From contig NC_060956.1 in the NCBI RefSeq assembly GCF_910589235.1, positions 16,736,999-16,800,998 of the forward strand: DNA of 64,000 nucleotides, read 5' to 3'. Both the position numbers and the translations under genes were made by a program. Source of the DNA: Vespa crabro (Eukaryota > Arthropoda > Insecta > Hymenoptera > Vespidae). The notes beneath the pieces are model-generated. The model saw only the letters and a list, made by a program, of their open reading frames with translations. It was not told the origin of the DNA and ran no database searches. Shown one piece after another: positions 49,576 to 61,999 of this stretch. How positions within the stretch are numbered: position 1 is the stretch's first letter; each line of letters begins with the position of its first letter.

Positions 49576-49624
<49 letters not shown>

Positions 49625-50460
49625 CTTACATATGCACATATGAAGATATCTATGTAGGACACATGGTGAGCGTGATCCAATTTGAGTGACACGTCTTCGG
49701 TACATTTGACTTCCTAGATATGTTTGGTGGATTCTGAAATACACGGAGAAAATCTCAATATGATTTTTTACTACTTTAAAGAAAATAGTTTTATCGAGTT
49801 TGATATTATTGTCTTGTCGTATTAATAAACATAATAATATTTTTATTAAAAATATGTAGTTGGATTCTTCTTTCTTTTTTCTTTTTTTTTTTTTATTATA
49901 TAAATCGATTTGATAAGAATTTTTCATTCATTTCTTTCTTTCTTTATTTATTTATTAGGGATAACTATATAGAAATAAATATTATGCGAGTTCCGACGGA
50001 GATACTTACGTTATCTTAATAATTAATGTTTCCTTTCCCGATCGATTACGACGTCCCAAGAGAAATGTTTGCTTAGGATCTTCTCTAGCTTATTATTTAA
50101 TGGAAATAATAATACTCAACGTAATTTATTTGCCATAGTATATAAACGAACTTAAATAGTAATCTATCATTTTTTATTTTATCCAAATATTTTTTCCAAA
50201 CGTAAATATTACGTTTGCTCATATCATCGTTTGCTCATATAATATATAATTCCAAATTAAGAGAAGAAGAAATTTAATGAAAATTTATTCAATAGAATGT
50301 AATAATTTATAAACTGTGCAATTTGCTATCTTTGATATGAAATTCTTATATTTGAATATGGTTTAAAAAAAATTTTTTCGCAATAGTAATACATCGAAAG
50401 CTTTTCAATTCTCTTCTATTCTTTTTCTCGTCGATAGAAAAAGGCGAAAAAAAAATGAAT
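47790..50460. other. AT-rich DNA with microsatellites
   Basis: A CpG-bearing stretch at 47800-48010, then AT-rich DNA with (AT)n at 48143-48186, 48464-48496 and 49545-49617 and CT at 49289-49335. No supported exon. Confidence 0.4.
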
Positions 50461-51218
50461 TTTCGAGTACCTATCCGCCCGAACATGCTCTTGGAAAAAT
50501 GGCTGGAGGGTTGACGAGAGACGAATGTGCGAGCTAATCGGATTCTACTAATTGGCTTACTCATAGAACAATTAAGAGGATTACAGTTTTTCGATAGCAT
50601 ATACCGTTGCTTCGTTCAGAATATTGCTACGTTACATGCTCGACTATCGCGTGTATTTACTACACATAAATCAAGTCGAATCGTGTGGGAGCATCTATCG
50701 ATGCTCTCTTCTCCCTCTCTCTTCTCTCTCTCTCTTTCTCTCACTCACTCACTCATTCATTTTCCTATGGGAATTTACCATCGTTGAAAATTCTCTTTTC
50801 TCAATAAGTGAACATTTTCTAAAAGAGATCAGAAGTTCTGCTTCAAAAAATTTTTCCTATCATTATTATTGAAGAAAATACGTAAACTTTGAGAAAATTA
50901 TTTTGAATAATTTTGAAAAAATGGAAAGAAAAAATAATAATTATAAAAGTTACACGTAATATATGTAAGTTAAAGTTGTCATTATGTATCGTTGTTAGTA
51001 ATACAAGATTTCAAATACACATGAAGAAGGAAAATAATATTGGTCTCGAAGAAAGAGAGGTCCAATTTTCCGCGACATTTGTATCGCAAATATCTCGTCT
51101 AAGATGCAAAGAACCGAAGAGGAATTCAAATTCCGGGATAGTATGGAGAAGGTTTGCGTGACTCTACCTCGACTCAATTCGTTTTCATCGTCGATGCTCG
51201 ACGATGGTTCCGCACATA

Positions 51219-51252
<34 letters not shown>

Positions 51253-51460
51253 CAGAGAATAATACTTTTTACTCGTATGCAGGACGCGCGAATGCACATG
51301 CGAATGCACTCCGCGATGCAGCAAGCCTTCTCTATTCCTCCTTTCGATTTTTCGAACTGGAAGATACTGGTACCACCGTAAGTCACGTTGAGAACGCAGT
51401 GACCTATCAAAGAAGTTTCCTACGATAAACAATGTTGGCAGTCATGCTAGAATAAACAGA
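50461..51460. other. Unique stretches with (TG)(GA)n tract
   Basis: Unique CpG-bearing DNA at 50461-50700 and 51040-51440, with a TG/GA tract at 51220-51251. In 51284-51377 all three + frames are open and a donor-like ACC|GTAAGTCAC lies at 51378. An acceptor-like TTTTTACTCGTATGCAG ends at 51283. This could be an exon, but the frame cannot be chosen. Confidence 0.25.
51279..51338 (-). other. Minus-strand insulin A-chain-like cysteine pattern
   Basis: Within a 78-codon minus-strand frame, 20 consecutive residues follow GI-x3-CC-x3-C-x8-C, the spacing of insulin-family A chains, with Ile where Leu16 normally sits. An acceptor-like TATCTTCCAG lies just upstream on the same strand. Against it: an extra Cys at position 15, no dibasic cleavage site directly before the Gly, no stop after the last Cys, and no B-chain pattern found upstream. 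Probably coincidence. Confidence 0.12.
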
Positions 51461-51991
51461 AGCGGTGAGAATGAGAAACTAGGATCACTCGTGATTCTAA
51501 ATACTTTCTTGATTAATCAAATTTTTAAATTTAATTATGAAACATCATTTTCAATGTTTTCAACGTTATCAATTTTCTAAAGACTTTCGATCAGTCTTAA
51601 TAATTTTATCTTGATATAACGAAACTATATAATTATTTCATTTACGTGAAATTAATTAAATTAATTCGTATAATATTAATTTTATTTAAAAAGCTCCCTT
51701 TATGCTCGTTCATATATTTCTTTTATTTGAAAAATTATAAAATTATATATATTCTTTTTTACGGTATTTGTAAATCTTGAAGATAATTTACGTGTAAAGT
51801 TTCGATTAATAGTCTTTTTCTAGTTTCTCTATCTCTCTCTCTCTCTCTCCCTCTTTTTCTTAGAGTTACATTCCTCTTCGATCTCGTTTACTTTTGTCTT
51901 GCGAACGAACCTCCCGGCAATCTTAGTATTTACTCGAGCGGTTTTTCTCTCTTTTCGATCGTTCCGAATATCGTCAAGAAAACAGAAAAAA

Positions 51992-52018
51992 ATGTCGGAG
52001 AGATTGCAGTATGTCGAC
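51992..52018 (+). CDS. Candidate alternative first coding exon
   Basis: ATG at 51992 (context AGAAAAAAATGTCG) gives MSERLQYVD and then the near-perfect donor GAC|GTAAGTAC, phase 0. The 150 bp upstream is CpG-bearing and pyrimidine-rich and follows a CT tract, as might suit a promoter and 5'UTR. Strand and phase match the MADQISSERKE exon at 23736-23806, so both could splice to one shared exon beyond the window. The N-terminus is not recognised. A chance ATG before a GTAAGT site remains possible. Confidence 0.3.
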
Positions 52019-52669
52019 GTAAGTACATCTTTGAGCACTGAACCAATCGATTTATTCCCCTTTTTTCTTCTCCTCTTTCTTTGCTTTCCCAGCTATCTCA
52101 TCATTGTAATTAATGTCCTAATAACGTTTGAAAAATATCGTCTGTTATAATTCTCTAAAGAAAAAAAATAACTATTTTTATCTTTGTCGTTTGATTTGTA
52201 ATTTAAAACTTTCATTAATGTGATCATTCTATTTGAAAGCTTATTAGCTTAAAGCCTTACTTTACCGATAGATTCAAAATTTGATGAAAAAATTTCCGAA
52301 TACTTTTATCTACATATCAAAATGACGAATCCAATTAACGTTATAGCTTCTGCATTCTCGGGAGACAAGTCGTTAAGCATGCGATCAGTCGGATTTACTG
52401 TTTGGAAAGTTCAAGGATCGTACGAACGTACGATTTATATTTAAGCTTCCTCATTGATCTGTATTACAGAGTGAACTAAAACTTTCAAGGTAGATCAGGT
52501 TATTTTATAAATCAGCTAATCTTAGGAACAATTTTTTTTCAGATTATAAAACTGCAAGTTTAAAAATTTCTTTATGATCTAAAAGAAAAAAAAAATTAGC
52601 TTAAGAAATCTCAGAAAGATAAAATTGATTTTTAAAATAACCTTGGCGACTTTTGGCCAATTCTATATC

Positions 52670-52710
<41 letters not shown>

Positions 52711-53609
52711 AGAAATTCATGGATTATATCTTGCAAATTGTCATAAGAGTTTTATTATGATGTATTCATTTTCATTTCTCCATTTCGATATCTAAGAAAT
52801 ATTTAATTGTTCGCTTTTTGCGATATTTAAAAGATATAATAAAATATCGTACAATTTTTTAAATATTACAATGTTTATTCAATGCATATTTAAAATTCAA
52901 ACTTTCATTGATTTTAGTCCAATATTGTATCAATAGAAACACATATATAATTATTAGTAGAATTTAATAGAGTTTCAAATTAATCAGAGACAAATGATTT
53001 ATCTAAAACTTGAAATATTAACAACATAGGAGTTTTCAATTCAAAACGAAATGCCTATAAAATAATTTGTTAACTATTTTAAATTTATTTTGCATATGTT
53101 ATTAAGTTTTCGAACAATTTTCAATATATTTATAATAAAATAATTCAAAGTAGATTAACGTGATTGTTTTAATAAAAAAAAAAAAAAAAAAGAAATTAGC
53201 TAATAATAATTACTTTTACGTTTAATATTTTTCTTTTTTTACATTCTTTCGTCCGTTTGATATCTTCGATATTTCAAAGCGTTACTAATAAAAATTAAAC
53301 TAAGAAAACGTAAGTACCTACCTTAATATCACGAACAAATTAAATGTCTTTCATATGTTCATGTCCATTGAATAATCGATGCGACGAATAAACGATGAAC
53401 CGAAACAAAAATGGACTCGACTTTTTCGCATCGGTCAATTGTAAATATATTTTTGAAATAAAATTTAATTTCGATTCAATGCAGATTCATTTTACATTGA
53501 AAGAAATTTATGTCAAGGATGAAAATAAACTTTCTCCACTTAATACGTAATTAATCGAGAAACGCTTTGAAAATTCCTACAAGCAAATCAGAATACAAGA
53601 ATGCGAGAA

Positions 53610-53659
<50 letters not shown>

Positions 53660-54051
53660 AAAAATCATGAGAGTTGAAAAGAAAGAAGAGGAGAAGAAGA
53701 ATGAAGTGGAAATAGGGGGAAATTCATCGAGGATTTATTAGTTTGGCGTGACGGTAGAATCTCAGTTCTGGTAGCCGCATAACGAGTTTATTAAATATTT
53801 TATAACGGCTTAAAGAGAGAATAAGGGAGATGTAGAGGGTGAAAGAATGAGAGAAAAGAGAAAGAGGCAGGAAAATGCGAAAAGGCAATGTGTAAGGGAA
53901 GAGGAAAACAGGCGTGGAAAAAGGTAGCAAAGTGAAGAGGAGGTGGCAAATATGGATGGCCAGAATATATCGTGCAAAGGGAAAGAGCCTCTTTTATGAT
54001 TCAGCGTTTTTATCTCACACTCCCCGATATTCGAGATGTGAAGAGAAAGAT

Positions 54052-54111
<60 letters not shown>

Positions 54112-54690
54112 GGAGAAAGATGAATGAATGAACAAACACGCGTTTGCGAACGTATAATTTTCTCATAATCGCGACACCATCTCAAGACTCTTTTCTATAG
54201 CCTATGTATAATTATTGTATGAAAAGTTTATTGAACGTCTCGTCCATATTTATATAACTATTATTTTGAAATAGAATGAGAAAGAAATAAGATGCCTAAT
54301 TGATGTTAAATATTGATATTATTATGATTATTTTTCGAATTTTCTTACCTTTTTTTCATACTTTATTTCTCTCGACGAGGTTGATATCGATTTTCTACTT
54401 ATTGCCACATAAATATGTTTGGCATTTATGTAAATAATATCTTTTTCATTTCTTGAAAGAATTAGATTCAATACTAAGGTAGATTTTTTTTTCATTATAG
54501 ATTATTGTATGATTTATTTAAATTATTCTTCCTTTCTCTTTTTAATATTTATACGCACTTATACGCAATTGAGAAAATTAGTCGCTTGAAAAGATAAGAA
54601 GAGAAGTCGATATGGTGAAGCCGTAGAAGGGACATTTCTTTTCATGTCCGTAGGATTTAATTTTCAGACGACGTCGAAAGTATGACGATC

Positions 54691-54730
<40 letters not shown>

Positions 54731-54844
54731 TGATACAAGAAGAGGACTTGCCATGACGACGAAGACGACGATGAGAACGAGGACGAAGACGACGAACAGA
54801 GAAAATGGAAGAATGGAAGCCAAAGTGGCGAAAGAGAAGCAACC

Positions 54845-54896
<52 letters not shown>

Positions 54897-55638
54897 CTTT
54901 GTAGCAGGTCGTCTGCTCGTTTTCGCTTTGTAGCGCGTCATTTTCGAGGGATCGCAACAATAGCTGATTCCTCTACGCCAAATATTAACCAATCTTGAGA
55001 TAAAGAAAGAAATAAAGACAAACAGAGAGAAAAGGAAGATTTTTAATGATTCATGGTTCCGTGAAATTATTATCGAACGCTTGGAAATCTTCTTTCTTTT
55101 TCCCCCTCGATTCTTTTATTTCTATTTTCTTCCTCAATCCATTTGCATATACTTTACTTCATTTTCTCCTATTTTATTTGATAAAGTTTCAATATTTTCT
55201 TAACGTAATGTATTTCATATCTAGGTGGAATAATTTCGAAATGTTGCGTTTACTTTATTATTGAATAAACCAAAAATTAAAGAATACAAGAAATTCGATA
55301 AATCTGCTAATAGGAAAGTTCGAAATTAACTTCAAAAGCTAAAATTGACAATCTCTCTATTTCTCACTCTCTCTCTCTCTCTCTTTCTCTCTTACACATA
55401 CACACACATGCACAGACACACACACCTTCGTTATGAAGACTTTTGTCGAGCAGAAGCGATCGCTCGACAAGCGAGAGAGTTCAAAGCTCGATGGGTTATT
55501 CCATGTCGACCCCTTTACAAGTACCTTTAAGCCTTTCACTTTCGAATAACACAATTTTCCGGAGCCTTTTGCGGAGTTAATTGCTTCCGATCGCGTGAAA
55601 ACGCTTTTTGTTGTTACAAATCATTGCTCGTCAAGAAG

Positions 55639-55643
55639 AGAGG

Positions 55644-55728
<85 letters not shown>
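55639..55728. repeat. (GA)n microsatellite, ~90 nt
   Basis: The longest GA tract in the window, with one GTGA interruption. Confidence 0.95.
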
Positions 55729-55732
<4 letters not shown>

Positions 55733-55744
55733 ATGTACAAACTA

Positions 55745-55970
55745 CAAGCGTAATACGTTCGAACTGGCTTTAGGTACGTCTGAGCGTCCATCAAGAAATT
55801 TATCAAAATTAAAATAGTTTTCCCTTCACTCGGCATTCTGGTGATCGAAGCCATCATGCTGCCAGGCCGCCGGTCAAGCCGGATTTCCTCTGCGCGCTTC
55901 GCATAATTTGCAAACCACTGCTCAGAGACCGCAACTCGATATCGGAATCCCGACTTAACTAATTTCAAAA
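55745..55970. promoter_or_regulatory. GC-balanced unique island after GA tract
   Basis: Contains GCCAGGCCGCCGGTCAAGCC and an octamer-like ATAATTTGCAAACC, in a repeat-free stretch directly downstream of the longest GA tract. Candidate conserved regulatory element; no coding signal. Confidence 0.3.
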
Positions 55971-56177
55971 GTTAAGTGATAAATTAACTAAAAATTTAAT
56001 GACACCTTTATGCTTTAATTTATTTCAAGTAATATTCGTCTTAATTTAACATTTAAATGACTATAATTAATCATTTTTACTTTATATAAATCCATATTTT
56101 GTATATATATATATATAGAATATTTTGGGTTAGATATTTTAAAGGCTCATAGTATTTTTGGATACAAATAGAAAATG

Positions 56178-56529
56178 TCTAATTAATATAAGTCCTAAAA
56201 TTAACTCTTTCGATGTAAATTAACTTTTATTATTTATGAGCGTTCAATATCGTGAGTCTCTTGGCAACATATTGAATGTACACAGAGGAATTTTCATAGA
56301 AATACTAGTTCAAGGTTGACAAGATAAGTTTATTATGAAAATAAGCAAAACTTATCACAAATGTAATAATGGAATATGTGTACATTCAATATGTTGTAAT
56401 AATTGAATTTTAATATATTATTAAAATTCAATATGTTTGTAATAAATGAACTGACAATATTGAACGCTCATAAATAATTAAAGTTAATTTACATCAAAAG
56501 GGCTGATTTTAGAACTCATATAAATTAGA
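56178..56529. mobile_element. Nested fold-back / MITE-like element
   Basis: Outer inverted arms 56178-56256 and 56451-56529 (79 bp each, about 87 percent identical by eye; both include ATTATTTATGAGCGTTCAAT). Inside them is a perfect 20-bp inverted pair (56265-56284 with 56377-56396) and an inner hairpin GATAAGTTT / AAACTTATC (56323-56331, 56348-56356). The right half also carries a separate 14-bp-arm hairpin (56402-56432). Short (TA)n stretches ending TATATAG flank both sides. There is no coding capacity, so a non-autonomous element is likely. Target duplication and superfamily are not clear. Confidence 0.7.
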
Positions 56530-58440
56530 TATTTTTTACTATCCTATATATATGTGTATGTGTCTGTATAAACATCTTTTGTAATATTTCTCAAAGGAAA
56601 AAATCGAAAAAATAAGAATGTATTGTTATATTATTGTCAACGATAATTATTATCCAATTAGTGACATTTAATACATGTTTAATTTTCTTAAAAGGGCCAT
56701 ATCCACCTAGAAATTTTCTTTTTTTCTTTCTTTTTTCACATTTTCTAAAAATTTCATATCCTTGAATTTTCATATCGACATTTGATAAAATCGATGAAGT
56801 TATAGAATTCTGTGTAAAATACGTTCGAACTTTGAGAGTTCGAGTTTCGCTACTTGGTATTGCGCGCACGGAAAACTCGGTATAACCGTATTTTGGTTTC
56901 CACTTGCCCTTTGTCAATGTAGCTGAGAAAGGCTCTTTATAACTTTGATTAATGTTCATAAAAATACGTGATACCTATACCTGAGTGACTTATAAAATCC
57001 AAAACAATAGCGTGTCGATCGTCAAAAATTGTTGCAAATATTGTTGCATGTACTTTCAACGAAAATGACGTATATTTGTTGCTGATTCACTCATCGAATA
57101 TCGATATCGAATGAAATTGCTTTGAGAATTGCAAGAACTAAGATCAGAAGTGTATCGATTCAGTTGAAATTCGATACGCAAGATGCGAAGTGAGAATTTT
57201 TTTACAGACACAACAATCCTCTTCCTATGAAATTCCATGTAATTCCTGCTAAGGGTATTCTATACAATACTGGAATTCATGATTAGAGATAAAAATTCTT
57301 CATTTAACAATAGTAATGTCATACTTGAAACTGTAAACGCTGTTTTCGAAGTCGATAGACATGATATTTGAAAAATCAAAAATATCAGATAAACTGATAT
57401 TAGAAAAATTTAAAGATCGTTGACGATCTTACTTATTTTTTTTCTTTTTCAATTTATCTTTATTTTTCAATAGTTACATAAAGTGACGATTTTTCTTTTT
57501 TGGTGTTTAATAATGTTTAAATTAGTTGTCATTTTCTAAGAGAAAATCAACAATTGGAGAATCATCAAAGATTCATCTTATAATGTTAACTTGAATAAAC
57601 CGTTTCGTATTTTCATACTTTTTTGTTTTTCGATATATTTGAAAGATTTTTTTTTAAACCTCTCAATACATGTACTTTTGAAAGTAATAAAAAAAAAAAA
57701 GAAAGAATAATTTGTTTCTCTTCCATTAATCGTTTCTGCGAAAAAAAAATTCCAAATTTCGACGGCTTCTAAGTGAATGATACTAATAAATTGTTAACTT
57801 ATTGATTATCGATAATTTCTAACCGTCAATGTTCAATTATAATAGTGTCGAAATAATGGTTACGAATTTTAAATGTCGATATTAGAATCGAAATGGAAAA
57901 ACTAGGAGGAAAAAGGAAAATCGGATGGTAGAAAGAGCGGAAGAGAGAAAAACGGAGAATGGGACGTAGTTGATGACATCGATTCTATATTAAGCCTTTA
58001 AAATTACACAGAGAACGTTCGCGGAGGACTATGAGGTGCTTCTACTTTGCTCTATCATTTACTTCGGTCTTAGCGACTCCACTAAGATACCATAAATTGG
58101 TTCATGAGATTCGAAGATCGTTGTGTCTAACGATAATTGAGTTTCTTTCACGTTTAACTCTTATCATTAGTAGTAGGTATATATTTTGTAACATTTCTAC
58201 GTATTCCATTCATACATATATATATATATATATTTCGATAGATCGTTTATTTACCTGTTAGTTTTTAGAATTAGAAAAAATAAAAAGAGTAACTTTTTGT
58301 CATAAATAAATATTAAAAATTTTTCAATTATAATGGTAAAGTATTTTTCAAATTTTGCACAAATATTGTAAAAATATTAACACAAATACGTTTAACGTCA
58401 TATTCTATATACAATTAAAATGTTGAAAGGATCATTGTTT
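56530..58440. other. AT-rich unique DNA
   Basis: Unique stretches at 56800-57240 interrupt AT-rich DNA. No supported exon. Confidence 0.4.
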
Positions 58441-58456
58441 AAGCGATGTGAAATCT

Positions 58457-58927
58457 TTAATGAAAAATTTTCAAGAACTTCGTTATCTTTTCCTTTATTT
58501 TTTTAATAATACATGACAATATTACGAGCTCAAACATATATACGGTCAATGAAAAGCTCATAAATTTTAACCTTGGAATTATCATGTTCATTGCAACTTG
58601 TCTATCCATCTTCTCTTTGTGGAGACAGTGCACTCGCACGAGGTCCTTAAAATCGCAGCTCGATAAATTTACGTTTACGACTGGTCCGTTATTCGAGGAC
58701 TCATAAAACCAATGTCCATCTTCGACCCCATACAGGGATGAGAAAACGTTCGTTTCTAAGAAAGCGAAGGGAGGGCTCATTAAATTTGATCGAGCGTAAG
58801 GAATTTCGTTAAATTGAAAAATATGAGTTTTTCGGGGTCGACTTCTCCGTTTGATCGATAAAGCTACGATTATTACGCGTATAACGAAGTGATTCTTTGA
58901 ATAAAAATAAGTCGAATTAATAGACAA
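58457..58927 (-). other. Unassigned 156-codon open frame
   Basis: The longest frame in the window not produced by a simple repeat. It includes YGVEDGHWFYESSNNGPV and a Lys-rich end. No domain, signal peptide or clear promoter is seen. The central 300 bp is less AT-rich than the flanks, which lengthens chance frames. A + strand frame with a GTAAGG donor at about 58797 overlaps it. Function unknown; may not be a gene. Confidence 0.15.
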
Positions 58928-58929
58928 AT

Positions 58930-59600
58930 ATATTTCTTTTTTTTTCCGTATGTAAAATAATTTTAAAAATTAAAGAGTCGAACATTTATCGAAACAAAAT
59001 CGATAATACTGGTATGACATCATATAATTTATCTGATAATATTTCTATTGATATTCAGGATTAATTGATTCACCATATATTGATGTTCAGGATTAATAAA
59101 AGTGTAAATTTATAAGTTGATTGTTGTTAAATATATTTTCATTGATTTAGATTATTGAAAAAAACAAAACATATATTAGTTTTAATCAATCATGTTCGTA
59201 ATTAAAAAACCGAAATAAATGCTGATATTTTTTTGATTTTCAGTAATATATCAATTTCTCTATTTATCGATATCGTAAATAACAATTGATAAAAAATATC
59301 GGTATTAAGCTTCTGTATATAATACAAATTACTTTTATTTGAAATTTAGAAATATTTTATATTTTTTGTATTTTATTTGAATAATATTCAGAATGAATAT
59401 TTATTTTCAATTCGATATCAATTTATAATGATATTAATTACGAATTAGATGTATTTAATCTAATCAAATTTATTATTAAAATTATTTCTATTTGTTTCTC
59501 TTTTTTCATTAAAAAAATATTTCGTTATCAACATTTTTAATAAATCTTTCATACTTATTCGCTAGCCACATTATATTAAATCATTAGAATTAGACACGTG
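58930..59600. other. AT-rich DNA
   Basis: Contains a short direct repeat of TTGATRTTCAGGATTAAT about 31 bp apart (59048-59096). Nothing else seen. Confidence 0.5.
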
Positions 59601-59910
59601 ATATGAGAGGAATTGAAGAAAAAGGAGAGGGGAGGATACAGCACACGAGAATACCTTCGGGCTAGCCCTCGGACGACAATACCAAGAAGAACGCGTCGAG
59701 ACTAACCACTCAGACTTGGCCCCAGGGAATCTGTAATAAAGAATATGAACTCTTAGCTACACCTTTTGTGTGTCATCCGATGCTTCTCGGGCTCGTTTCG
59801 AGCCCTTTTCGAGGACAGAGGGCACTATCGCCTATGGCATCATCGGTACTCTCCGCATTACTCTTTGCGCGATCAACTACCAAAAGGAAAATCAAATTCT
59901 AAAAGAGAAC
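59601..59910. other. CpG-bearing island with two GGGCT palindromes
   Basis: GGGCTAGCCC (59659-59668) and GGGCTCG-TTT-CGAGCCC (59789-59805) lie 120 bp apart in a repeat-free block. Possible regulatory DNA. Confidence 0.3.
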
Positions 59911-59991
59911 CAAGTGAACTATACGATTCGTGAATTTTTTTTCTATTGGAAAGGTGTCACCATACTAGCTGTTCAAATTTTGTTTTGTTGA

Positions 59992-61370
59992 AAATTCTCA
60001 CTTTTATTCAATAAAAATTTTAAAGGATCTACCTTATAATCTATAGTATGCTTCTAATCAGTCTTATTGGAAATTCGATAGAAATTAAACGATCTTTGAT
60101 TCTTCGAATTGATGTTTCATTAAATTCCTAGAAATATCTTACGAATTAAATCAAAATAGGATTATACCAAAGAAAATAAAATCTTTTTATTTAAATTTGA
60201 TAATTAGATATTTATCCTTAACTTTAATATATATTATACTTGATAAAACATTTAATATCTAATTAAATAGAAAGATCTATTTACCTTCCTCTCCTACAAT
60301 GATACTTCCTCATTGTATCTACTGTCCTGATTCTACGAATGATTTCTCTTGATGTTCCATAGCATCACATTATATCTCTGCTATTCGAAATGGTGCATCG
60401 AAAATCGATGTATTAATTGTTTCTCTCATTGATACAATTAAAGTCAAATATTATTCAAATTTCTCAAAGTTTCTCCTTGCTGATTATTTTAATAAATATC
60501 TATGATGTTTTATTGTCTATCTATTACGTCAGTTTGAATGGTATGAAGTTAAACGTTTCGACATATTTTTCTTTTTATTTTTGAATGTTTTAATTTCGTA
60601 CATTAATGTAATGGATTTCTTACATATGCAAGAGAAACTATGAAAATTGACGATAGACTCTCGAAGGAAATCAAGGAAGTGTCTTCCGTTGAATCGACTA
60701 TCTAATAACATGAGTTTCTCGAAATGGTAGAGAAGCTTTGCGAACGACAGCAGTATGCTGGTGTAAACGAGCCTCTCACGGAAGGTGTTAATTGGCGAAC
60801 GAGCACGTTTTCTGTCGCTCTCCTAAACTAAGGAGAAACCAAGCGTTGCCTAATAGGCTTGCACCTAATTTTCCTTCCCGTTAGTCTGATGCAAAGGACT
60901 CTTAAGGATCTTGTTTTACTTGCTATGCGACGATGGCGGCACTATATCGACAAACAAAGCGTCTCTCAAAGCGAACTCGGAATAAATCATTCGACTTTTC
61001 AAAGGAAACTCTCGATTCTCTTTTTCGATCTTTCAAGTGAAATGATATAGCAATTGCTTTGCAACATCTTTATTACGATAAAGAAGATATTATTTGTTAA
61101 TATGTTTAACAATTTAATTTTCATATAAACATGAATATTTTTTTGTTAAATAAAAATATGTAATAAGTTAAATGAAGGTATTATTAGATACGAATTAAAA
61201 GAATTACGAAAAATTCATATTAATATCTCTAATGTATTCATTTTTGTTTTATCTTTCTACAAAAGTTTTGCCCATTTTTTATAGCTGTATTTATTTTTCG
61301 AGCGAGTTTAGAGTTCGGGCGGTCCACATTATATTAATAAAAAAACTGTGGAATTTTGACGATGGGTCCT
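59992..61370. other. AT-rich DNA with one unique island
   Basis: 60720-61030 is CpG-bearing and repeat-free (for example GGTGTTAATTGGCGAACGAG); the rest is AT-rich. No supported exon. Confidence 0.35.
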
Positions 61371-61428
61371 TCCTTTGATCTGCGACAAAATTGGCCGCAT
61401 CTTTTCTTTCTCTCTCCTTCTTTCCTTT

Positions 61429-61505
61429 CTCACTCTCTCTCTCTCTTCTTTCTCTCTCTCTCTCTCTCTTCTTTCTCTCTCTCTCTCTCTCTTTCTCTCT
61501 TTCTG
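61429..61505. repeat. (CT)n tract
   Basis: CT repeats with three TTCT interruptions. Confidence 0.95.
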
Positions 61506-61968
61506 TTCGTTGCTCGATCTTCCTCTTGAAAGACGTCCGTATTACGTTCGTTCGGCTCGCGTGTCACACGAAATTCTTCTCAGAAGGCAAGACAAAGGAT
61601 ACGTTATAAAACGTGGAAACGTACGAGGGCACCCACCTTTGACTTCGAACCTTTTCTTTCTCTTTATTCTGTTCTTCTTCTTCTTTTACATCTCTACGTG
61701 CACCCTCACCCTTCGAAAACGACTGATTTACGAGCGAACTTCGAGATGAGCAGCATCTCTTTTCTCCGTCTACTCCGAAATTTGCCTGCGTTTCAGGAAG
61801 ATATTACGGATCAAGAGCGAGGGTTCATAAGGGTCGATCGCATGTTTCGACTTTCCTCTATTCTTTTTCTCAATCGATAGATTGTATGTTTTTGATCTAT
61901 GAAAGATATTTTTTCTAATATTATAATTTTTTTCGTGATATTATTATTTCTATCTAATATAACTTTAA

Positions 61969-61999
<31 letters not shown>

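Larger units (their letters stand above)
52020..56100. other. AT-rich DNA with six long (GA)n tracts
   Basis: GA tracts at 52672-52711, 53608-53657, 54059-54118, 54692-54731, 54848-54893 and 55639-55728, all purine on the + strand, with AT-rich unique DNA between them. A GAC/GAG-rich run lies at 54755-54797. No supported exon. Confidence 0.45.

Noticed and set aside
61546..61563. 18 bases matching the 3' part of miR-375 as I remember it (GTTCGTTCGGCTCGCGTG)
   Set aside because: The seed region differs, and no complementary 5' arm lies within 100 nt on either side, so no precursor hairpin forms. It is treated as coincidence.
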